Shown: positions 1 through 5,573 of the stretch, piece by piece
Layout of the letters: every line of letters starts with the position of its first letter
How positions within the stretch are numbered: the stretch's first letter is position 1
From: Rhizobiaceae bacterium
GTDB lineage: Bacteria > Pseudomonadota > Alphaproteobacteria > Rhizobiales > Rhizobiaceae
Direction of reading: 5' to 3'
Length of the DNA stretch: 5,573 nucleotides
Assembly: GCA_028865845.1 (NCBI GenBank)
Contig: JAGWJK010000358.1
Coordinates: 1 to 5,573, forward strand
Made by a program: the position numbers and the translations under genes
Notes under the pieces: model-generated
Told to the model about the DNA's origin: nothing
The model's input: the letters and a program-made list of their open reading frames with translations, nothing else
Database searches by the model: none

Positions 1-563
1 CGGCTCAGGTCGCCGTTTACTTTGCCGCGGCAAAGACCATGGCGCTGGTGCATTTCGTCTATTTCGCCGTCAAGGCTGCCATCGGTCCGCGCTTCGCGGC
101 GATCATGGCCGAAAAAGACCGAAGCAAGCTTGCGGCGTACGCGACCGAAGCGACGCGCTGGACTTTCTTCCCCGCCCTTGCCGTCGGTCTCCTCGTTCTG
201 GCTGCAGGCCCGTTCCTGCTCTCCCTGTTCGGCGCCGCCTTTACCGAGGGCCAGGTGGTGATCGCCATCCTGCTCGCCGGCGTGCTCGCCAAGGCGCTGG
301 TCGGCCCGGCCGAAGTCCTGCTGATGATGGCGGATCGGCAGATGCTCTGCGTCTATCTTTATGCCGCGGCCCTGGTCGCCAATATCGGCCTTAACATTAC
401 GCTGCTGCCCTATTTCGGCATCGAAGGTGCTGCCATTGCCGCCGCGAGCGCCATGGTGGTCGAGGCGGTGCTGCTGCATCTTGCCGTGCGCCGTGCGCTC
501 GGCATCGTCCTCTTCGCGCTGATGCGTCGCCCGGCGACGCCCGCAATGACGGGGGCTCTCTGA
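1..563 (+). CDS. Polysaccharide flippase (Wzx/PST, MATE-like), C-terminal part
   Basis: This is the 3' end of a gene that begins left of the window. The reading frame is open from base 3 and gives 186 residues ending at a TGA. The product is almost all membrane. Hydrophobic stretches lie at about residues 54-77, 83-106 and 114-135, and a last pair covers about 139-171, separated by short basic loops. The pattern N-x-x-L-x-x-Y-F-G-I-x-G-A-A-I-A-x-A near residues 131-147 is typical of the C-terminal helices of O-antigen/exopolysaccharide flippases in the MOP superfamily. Family members move undecaprenyl-linked sugar repeat units, or similar lipid-linked substrates, across the inner membrane. 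An internal ATG at 39 is not the true start, because family-like sequence continues upstream of it to the window edge. The tail is short and polar. The substrate cannot be told from this fragment. A related MurJ-like or generic MATE exporter is possible but less likely given the acyltransferase gene immediately downstream. Confidence 0.82.
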   Translation, partial: AQVAVYFAAAKTMALVHFVYFAVKAAIGPRFAAIMAEKDRSKLAAYATEATRWTFFPALAVGLLVLAAGPFLLSLFGAAFTEGQVVIAILLAGVLAKALVGPAEVLLMMADRQMLCVYLYAAALVANIGLNITLLPYFGIEGAAIAAASAMVVEAVLLHLAVRRALGIVLFALMRRPATPAMTGAL

Positions 564-565
564 CA

Positions 566-1837
566 ATGCCGCGCCCTCCTTTCAGCCAAAGCACAGATAG
601 CCAAGTGAACGCCTTGACGCACACGCTCGCAGCCCTGAATTTCGAACCGCCGAAGGCAGACGCCCGCGTCGAAGTCGGACGTACCGGCCGCGAGCTCTGC
701 TTCTATCCCGGAAATCTTGGCTACGAACTGCAGGAGGAGCTAGATTTCCTCTCCAACCGCGCGCTGGAGCCGAACGTCTTCTTCTCCGGCCGTTTTCTCG
801 CTCCCGCCATGCCGCGGCTCGAGGATCGCCAGATCCGTCTGGCGCTGGTACGCGACGACAACGGCACTCGCAGCCGCATGCGTCTGCTCATGCCGTTCAC
901 CGTCGACAAGCCGGGTTTTGCCATCGGCCCCTCGATCATCCGTGTCTGGTCGAACTCCTTCGGCCCCCTCGGCACGCCGCTTGTCGACGCGGAAGAGGGT
1001 GGCGAGACGCTCGACAATCTTTTCGAAGGCCTGACGCGGCGGGAATTGCACCTACCGACGACGCTGGTGCTGCCCGATATCCGCCTGAACGGGCGTTTCG
1101 CCCAGATGGCCAAGGCAGTCGCCATCGGCCGTAACCTGCCGGTCACCGTCACCAACACCTATCAGCGGCCGATGCTAGACAGCACCGACGACGCGCTCGC
1201 CTACCTGAAACGAACGATCTCGAACTCGCACCTACGCGAAATGCGCCGCCAATGGCGGCAGCTCGAGGAAAAGGGCGAAGTCGCCTATAACGTCGCCCGA
1301 CAGCCGCGCGACATCCACATCCGCATGGAGGAATTCCTGGCGCTTGAGGCAAGCGGCTGGAAGGGCAAGAAGCGCAGCGCGCTGGTTACCGACCGTCATC
1401 ATGCCGCCTTTGCCCGGGAAGCCGTCTCCAACCTTGCAGCCATCGACGCCGTGCGCATTCACACCATCGATCTCAACGGCAAAGCCATTGCGTCGATGAT
1501 CGTGCTGATGATGGCCGGGGAGGCCTATACCTGGAAAACGGCCTATGACGAAGACTATGCCCGCTATTCGCCGGGCAAGCTGCTGATGGGCGAACTGACG
1601 GAATGGCACCTCGACGATGCCAACATCGTCCGCTCCGATTCCTGCGCCATTCCCGATCATCCGATCATGAGCCGCTTCTGGCAGGAGCGCGAAGAAATGG
1701 GCACGCTCATCATCGGCCTCAGCCAGAACGGCGACCGCGACGCCCGCCAGGTCGCAACCCAGCTGCACATGTATCGCAGCACCCGCAATATGGCGAAGCT
1801 GCTGCGCGAGAAAATCCTGTCGCTTACGAAGCGCTGA
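566..1837 (+). CDS. GNAT-fold acyltransferase, CelD/BioF2-like (Acetyltransf_6)
   Basis: This complete 423-residue protein is probably a cytoplasmic acyl-CoA-dependent N-acyltransferase. It has no signal peptide or membrane segment. The N-terminal half (about 45-200) contains L-x-x-R-A-x-E-P-N-x-F-F near 62-73, a hallmark of CelD-like proteins. The C-terminal GNAT domain (about 205-385) begins with a basic segment, SHLREMRRQWRQLEEKGEV (221-239). It continues with the EASGWKGKKRSAL block (261-273) and the K-T-A-Y-D-x-x-Y-x-x-Y-S-P-G-K-L-L motif (324-340), the usual acyl-CoA-binding region of Acetyltransf_6 proteins. The ATG follows the flippase stop by 2 bases, so the two are probably cotranscribed and translationally coupled. 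A run of five G (551-555) is the only ribosome-site-like sequence. A GTG at 605 would remove 13 residues that show no conserved features and is a possible alternative start. Relatives occur in cellulose and exopolysaccharide loci, so acylation of a polysaccharide or its precursor is inferred. The substrate is unknown. The last 14 bases overlap the convergent gene. Confidence 0.83.
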   Translation: MPRPPFSQSTDSQVNALTHTLAALNFEPPKADARVEVGRTGRELCFYPGNLGYELQEELDFLSNRALEPNVFFSGRFLAPAMPRLEDRQIRLALVRDDNGTRSRMRLLMPFTVDKPGFAIGPSIIRVWSNSFGPLGTPLVDAEEGGETLDNLFEGLTRRELHLPTTLVLPDIRLNGRFAQMAKAVAIGRNLPVTVTNTYQRPMLDSTDDALAYLKRTISNSHLREMRRQWRQLEEKGEVAYNVARQPRDIHIRMEEFLALEASGWKGKKRSALVTDRHHAAFAREAVSNLAAIDAVRIHTIDLNGKAIASMIVLMMAGEAYTWKTAYDEDYARYSPGKLLMGELTEWHLDDANIVRSDSCAIPDHPIMSRFWQEREEMGTLIIGLSQNGDRDARQVATQLHMYRSTRNMAKLLREKILSLTKR

Positions 1838-3464
1838 TCTCAGCCGCCGCGCGTTCGCGAAGCGTTCGCCGGATGACCTTGCCAGATGTCGTCAGCGGCA
1901 GCGCCTGGACGAATTCGATCTCGCGCGGATATTCATGCATGGAGAGCCGCGTCTTTACCCAGTCGCGGATATCGGCGGCGAGCGCTTCGCTGGGCGCATA
2001 GCCCGGCACCAGCACCACGTAGGCCTTGACGATCTCGGTTCGCACCGCATCCGGTTTTCCAACCGCAGCGGCAAGCTGCACGGCCGGATGACCGCCGAGA
2101 CAATCCTCGATTTCGCTTGGACCGATGCGATAGCCTGACGAGGTGATGACATCGTCGTCGCGTCCGATGAAGGATATGTAGCCGTCCGCATCCTGCCGGC
2201 CAAGGTCGCCGGTCAGCAGCCAGTCACCGGCGAACTTCGCTTCCGTCGCCCGTTCGTCCTGCCAGTAGCCGAGAAACATGACCGGGTCCGGCCTGTGAAC
2301 GGCGATCTGCCCGCTCTCGCCGACGGGCATTTCCCGACCGTTGGTATCGACGATCGCAACCCGATGCCCTGGCACCGCCTTGCCCGTCGCCCCGCCGCGA
2401 CTGACGCCGAAAGCGGCGCTCGAGGAAATTACGAAATTGCATTCGGTCTGGCCGAAAAACTCGTTGACCGTCAGGCCGAGTGCCGCGCGCACCCATTCAT
2501 AGGTCTCTCGCCCCAAGGCCTCGCCGGCCGAGCCGATGGTCCGAAGCTGCAGATCGTATTGGCTGCGCGGATCGGCGATGGCCTTCAGCAATCGCAGGGC
2601 GGTGGGTGGAATGAAAGCATTACGAACGCCCATTTCGGCCATGATGCGGAAGGCCATATGAGCGTCGAATTTCTGCGCTGGCGAAGAGACGACCGGCACT
2701 CCGAGCATCAGGCTTGGCAGCAGCGCGTTCAGAAGCCCGCCAGCCCAGGCCCAGTCGGATGGCGTCCAGAGCTTGTCACCGCTCTGCGGAAAGCCTTCAT
2801 GGGCAAACTGCATGCCTGGAATATGCCCCCGCAGCACGCGATGGCCATGCAACGCACCCTTCGGTGGCCCGGTCGTGCCAGACGTGAAGATCATCAGTGC
2901 CGGATCATCGGGCCCTGTCTCGGCGATCTCGAAGAGAGGAGGATGCGCCGCGACGAGATCGGCGAAACCCGCAACGCCATCCTCGCCGCCGTCGATGCTG
3001 ACGACATGGGCAAGCTCCGGCAAATGCTCGCGGATGGGCTTCAAGCGCGTGAGCCCGAATTTGTTGGTGACGATCGCCGCAGCACCGGAAACCTTCAGTC
3101 GGTATTCGAGCGCTTCAGCGCCGAACAGCAGCGCCAGCGGTAAGGCAATTGCGCCCATCTTGTAGATCGCGACATGGGCAACGACGGTCTCGAAGCTCTG
3201 CGGCAAGAGCAACGCCACGCGATCGCCGGGTCGGACGCCAAGTGCGGTCAGCGCGTTAGCAAAGACGTTCGAGCGATCCTTGAGCATGCCGTAGGTCATC
3301 GAAAGATGTTGACCGTCCGGACTGAAGTGTTCGAGGCAGATCCGGTCAGGCTCGCGTTCAGCCCATTCATCGCAAACGGCGTACCCGATATTGAATTTCG
3401 CCGGAATCTCCCAGCGAAAATCGCGGTAGAGGGCTTCATAAGTGTCGCGCTGGGGCAGTATCAT
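1824..3464 (-). CDS. AMP-forming acyl-CoA synthetase (medium-chain ligase-like)
   Basis: This complete 546-residue member of the ANL adenylating enzymes activates a carboxylic acid with ATP to an acyl-adenylate, then transfers the acyl group to coenzyme A. The ATP phosphate-binding loop FTSGTTGPPKG is at 193-203. The aromatic/adenine motif NEFFGQTEC is at 334-342, and TGD, which binds the ribose, is at 418-420. The hinge region GRDDDVITSSGYRIGPSEIE runs from 434 to 453. The C-terminal PLTTSGKVIRR (523-533) carries the catalytic lysine, K529. The N-terminal YRDFRWEIPAKFNIGYAVCD and the W-T-P-S-D-W-A-W-A-G segment (233-242) resemble medium-chain acyl-CoA synthetases (ACSM type) more than acetyl-CoA synthetase, which is over 600 residues. 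The chosen ATG gives the normal family N-terminus and length, although only a weak GGA precedes it. No complete substrate-defining motif is visible, so chain length or an aromatic substrate cannot be assigned. It is transcribed alone, divergently from the aldo/keto reductase and convergently to the acyltransferase. Confidence 0.92.
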   Translation of the reverse strand: MILPQRDTYEALYRDFRWEIPAKFNIGYAVCDEWAEREPDRICLEHFSPDGQHLSMTYGMLKDRSNVFANALTALGVRPGDRVALLLPQSFETVVAHVAIYKMGAIALPLALLFGAEALEYRLKVSGAAAIVTNKFGLTRLKPIREHLPELAHVVSIDGGEDGVAGFADLVAAHPPLFEIAETGPDDPALMIFTSGTTGPPKGALHGHRVLRGHIPGMQFAHEGFPQSGDKLWTPSDWAWAGGLLNALLPSLMLGVPVVSSPAQKFDAHMAFRIMAEMGVRNAFIPPTALRLLKAIADPRSQYDLQLRTIGSAGEALGRETYEWVRAALGLTVNEFFGQTECNFVISSSAAFGVSRGGATGKAVPGHRVAIVDTNGREMPVGESGQIAVHRPDPVMFLGYWQDERATEAKFAGDWLLTGDLGRQDADGYISFIGRDDDVITSSGYRIGPSEIEDCLGGHPAVQLAAAVGKPDAVRTEIVKAYVVLVPGYAPSEALAADIRDWVKTRLSMHEYPREIEFVQALPLTTSGKVIRRTLRERAAAEISAS

Positions 3465-3493
3465 ACCGAAATCCGGGAAAAATAGTGCGGCGC

Positions 3494-3522
3494 AGCTAAC
3501 ACTGGTCGTACGAACGGTTCAA
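3494..3522 (-). promoter_or_regulatory. Candidate promoter of the acyl-CoA synthetase gene
   Basis: Read on the - strand, TTGAAC (3522-3517), preceded by CC, resembles the rhizobial CTTGAC -35 box. After a 17-base spacer comes TTAGCT (3499-3494), a poor -10 match. It lies about 30 bases before the ATG at 3464. The spacer contains the 8-base palindrome TCGTACGA (3506-3513), next to GAAC-G-GTTC (3512-3520), which is a plausible place for a repressor to sit. The -35 is reasonable and the -10 weak, so this is a tentative call based on position and partial consensus. Confidence 0.25.
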
Positions 3523-3608
3523 GGAAACAATTGTGGAGCCTGCCGGCTTTTAGGCATTATCCGGCTCGTTTGTTTAGCTTCGCTTCAAAGCCTATTGCGA
3601 ATTATTGA

Positions 3609-3637
3609 GCTAATCGCCGGAGCTTCGCTCCGATAGC
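3609..3637 (+). repeat. Small inverted repeat / hairpin upstream of the reductase gene
   Basis: The arms CGGAGC (3618-3623) and GCTCCG (3627-3632) are exact complements around the 3-base loop TTC. A second pair, GCTA (3609-3612) with TAGC (3634-3637), can close the base across an unequal internal loop. It lies in the spacer between the divergent synthetase and reductase genes, about 90 bases before the reductase start. There is no T run on either side, so a terminator role is unlikely. It could be part of a structured 5' leader or a protein-binding site. The symmetry is read directly from the sequence and the function is unknown. Confidence 0.45.
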
Positions 3638-3657
3638 TTGGTGGTGATGACAGACCA

Positions 3658-3682
3658 CTCTGCCACCGGACCGGTGGCGGAG
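3658..3682. promoter_or_regulatory. 25-base inverted repeat, candidate operator or leader hairpin
   Basis: The left arm CTCTGCCACCGG (3658-3669) and right arm CCGGTGGCGGAG (3671-3682) are complementary at 11 of 12 positions around the single base A3670. The one mismatch is T3661/G3679, which would be a G-U pair in RNA. The inner 8+8 bases match perfectly. It lies 41 bases upstream of the aldo/keto reductase ATG. The symmetry and position suit a dimeric regulator such as a LysR, TetR or GntR type protein, but no regulator gene is present in the window to pair with it. As RNA it would form an 11-bp hairpin with a GAC loop. It is not followed by a T run, so it is not a standard terminator. Confidence 0.5.
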
Positions 3683-3712
3683 CGTTTCCGTATCGGACCT
3701 CTAGAACAAAAC

Positions 3713-3716
3713 GGAG
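3713..3716 (+). promoter_or_regulatory. Ribosome binding site of the aldo/keto reductase gene
   Basis: GGAG lies 7 bases before the ATG at 3724, in a locally A-rich stretch (AACAAAACGGAGAATAG). This is the strongest Shine-Dalgarno match visible in the window. It fixes the reductase start, which also agrees with the N-terminus of the YajO family. Confidence 0.75.
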
Positions 3717-3723
3717 AATAGCG

Positions 3724-4704
<981 letters not shown>

Positions 4705-4711
4705 GGCTCAC

Positions 4712-4741
4712 GCCCCTTCTCTCTTGAACAGGAGAAGGGGC
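4712..4741 (+). terminator. Probable terminator hairpin after the aldo/keto reductase
   Basis: GCCCCTTCTC (4712-4721) and GAGAAGGGGC (4732-4741) form a perfect 10-bp stem, extendable by one T-G wobble, with a loop of about 8-10 bases. It starts 8 bases after the reductase stop codon and sits between two convergent genes. The downstream bases, TTCCTGCTAT, hold only a weak T tract, so efficiency is uncertain. On the - strand there is no T tract either, so it would serve the dehydratase transcript only as a 3'-end hairpin. Confidence 0.65.
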
Positions 4742-4775
4742 TTCCTGCTATCGCGGCAAAGAGGCTCTTTCCGTC

Positions 4776-5573
4776 TTATCCGGTTATGGCACCCCGGCTC
4801 GCGGGAAGTGCCAAGGCCGCGAATTTCGCGAGCACTCCGCGCTTGTAGCGTGGTTCGGGCTGCTTCCAATTGGCCCGGCGCCGGGCAATTTCCACATCGT
4901 CGACGTCAAGCTGCAGCAGCAGGCGATGCGCATCGATGGTGATCTGATCGCCTTCCTCGACAAGCCCGATCGTCCCGCCGGCAAAGGCCTCGGGGGTAAC
5001 GTGGCCGACGACCATGCCCCAGGTGCCTCCGGAAAAGCGGCCGTCGGTGATGAGGCCGACGCTGTCGCCAAGACCGCGGCCGATGATTGCCGATGTCGGC
5101 GCCAGCATCTCGGGCATTCCCGGACCGCCTTTCGGCCCGAGATAGCGCAGCACCAGAATGTCACCCGGCTTGATCTTGTCACCGAGAATCGCATCCATCG
5201 CCGATTGCTCGTCTTCGAACACGCGGGCCGGCCCAGTGATCGTCAGGCTTTTCAGACCGGTGATCTTCGCAACCGCACCCTCTTCGGCGAGATTGCCTTT
5301 GAGGATCGCGAGATGGCCTTGCGCATAAATCGGCTTGTCCACCGTCCGAATGACGGTCTGGTCCGCCCTCGGCTGATCCGGCACCGTCTCCAGCTCCTCG
5401 GCAAGGGTACGGCCGGTGACCGTCAGACAGTCGCCATGCAAGTGGCCGGCATTCAAGAGCAACTTCAGCACCTGCGGAATACCGCCGGCCTTGTGAAGAT
5501 CGACCGCCATGTATCGTCCGGACGGCTTGAGATCGCAAATGACGGGCACTTGGCGGCGAATGCGTTCGAAATC
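4776..5573 (-). CDS. ilvD: Dihydroxy-acid dehydratase (IlvD/Edd family), C-terminal part
   Basis: The frame is open to the right edge, leaving the C-terminal 265 residues. The enzyme removes water from 2,3-dihydroxy-isovalerate or 2,3-dihydroxy-3-methylvalerate to give the 2-keto acids for valine, isoleucine and leucine. Visible blocks, in fragment numbering, are CDLKPSGRY (13-21), DLHKAGG near 25-31, [18 protein letters not shown] (86-103), [14 protein letters not shown] (143-156) and the family signature [12 protein letters not shown] (173-184). Its serine, S181, matches the proposed catalytic base of the family. [11 protein letters not shown] and IARRRANW follow. The C-terminus resembles the shorter (about 560-575 residue) dehydratases of cyanobacteria and many proteobacteria, not the longer E. 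coli type. The iron-sulfur cysteines of the N-terminal half lie outside the window. Sugar-acid dehydratases (arabinonate, xylonate) share the fold, but this motif set favours IlvD. The GTG at 5549 is internal, because family sequence continues upstream of it. The stop faces the reductase gene, with 71 bases between them. Confidence 0.87.
   Translation of the reverse strand, partial: DFERIRRQVPVICDLKPSGRYMAVDLHKAGGIPQVLKLLLNAGHLHGDCLTVTGRTLAEELETVPDQPRADQTVIRTVDKPIYAQGHLAILKGNLAEEGAVAKITGLKSLTITGPARVFEDEQSAMDAILGDKIKPGDILVLRYLGPKGGPGMPEMLAPTSAIIGRGLGDSVGLITDGRFSGGTWGMVVGHVTPEAFAGGTIGLVEEGDQITIDAHRLLLQLDVDDVEIARRRANWKQPEPRYKRGVLAKFAALALPASRGAITG

Noticed and set aside
1232..1768. A 178-codon open frame on the - strand opposite the acyltransferase
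   Set aside because: It lies wholly within the GNAT domain coding region, resembles no known protein, and is explained by base composition.
1850..1869. GCGTTCGC repeated twice at 11-base spacing, with a CGCG-TT-CGCG palindrome
   Set aside because: It encodes the arginine-rich end of the synthetase (RTLRER) and is explained by codon use. It has no T tract to make a terminator.
2295..3143. A 282-codon open frame on the + strand opposite the acyl-CoA synthetase
   Set aside because: The product has no recognisable domain and the opposite strand encodes all ANL motifs in order. This is a shadow frame of a high-GC gene.
3543..3566. CCGGCT direct repeat 18 bases apart, also forming a 5-bp GCCGG/CCGGC pairing
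   Set aside because: The elements are too short and GC-rich to separate from chance, and their position fits no promoter element.
3570..3598. TTGTTT, 17-base spacer, TATTGC as a promoter for the reductase
   Set aside because: The spacing is right, but the match is only partial at both boxes. I could not distinguish it from chance, so it is not listed as a feature.
3442..3636. Possible small gene (64 codons, + strand) with a hydrophobic middle in the divergent spacer
   Set aside because: It starts inside the synthetase coding region with no ribosome site, and its end runs into the hairpin sequence. Nothing supports translation.

Overview
The window reads as chromosome-like DNA of an alphaproteobacterium, most likely from the Rhizobiaceae (Rhizobium, Agrobacterium or Sinorhizobium type). 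The grounds are high GC, strong G/C preference at third codon positions, and protein sequences that look rhizobial. This placement comes from recognition, not a search. Five protein genes fill almost the whole window and two of them run off its edges. No RNA genes, insertion sequences, CRISPR arrays or phage genes were seen.

Left part (1-1837, + strand): the C-terminal end of a multi-spanning polysaccharide flippase (Wzx/PST type) is followed after 2 bases by a complete 423-residue GNAT-fold acyltransferase of the CelD/BioF2-like type (Acetyltransf_6). The spacing indicates one transcript. Together they look like the distal end of a surface-polysaccharide or envelope gene cluster whose other members lie to the left.

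Middle (1824-3464, - strand): a complete 546-residue AMP-forming acyl-CoA synthetase, closest in pattern to the medium-chain acyl-CoA ligases, runs convergently into the acyltransferase gene. The two coding ends overlap by 14 bases. A 259-base spacer (3465-3723) separates it from a divergent aldo/keto reductase. The spacer has no gene, but it is the most structured non-coding DNA here: a 25-base near-perfect inverted repeat, a second hairpin, and segments able to form competing pairings upstream of the reductase.

Right part (3724-5573): a complete 326-residue aldo/keto reductase very like E. coli YajO, with all four catalytic residues, ends just before a 10-bp GC-rich hairpin that probably terminates it. 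Facing it on the - strand is the C-terminal 265 residues of an IlvD/Edd-family dehydratase, probably dihydroxy-acid dehydratase (branched-chain amino acid synthesis).

Functionally, this is a junction between a polysaccharide-related operon and separately transcribed metabolic genes, not one pathway. I found no convincing new multi-gene system. The items most worth a second look are the structured leader of the reductase gene, the overlapping convergent gene ends, and the flippase-acyltransferase pair.
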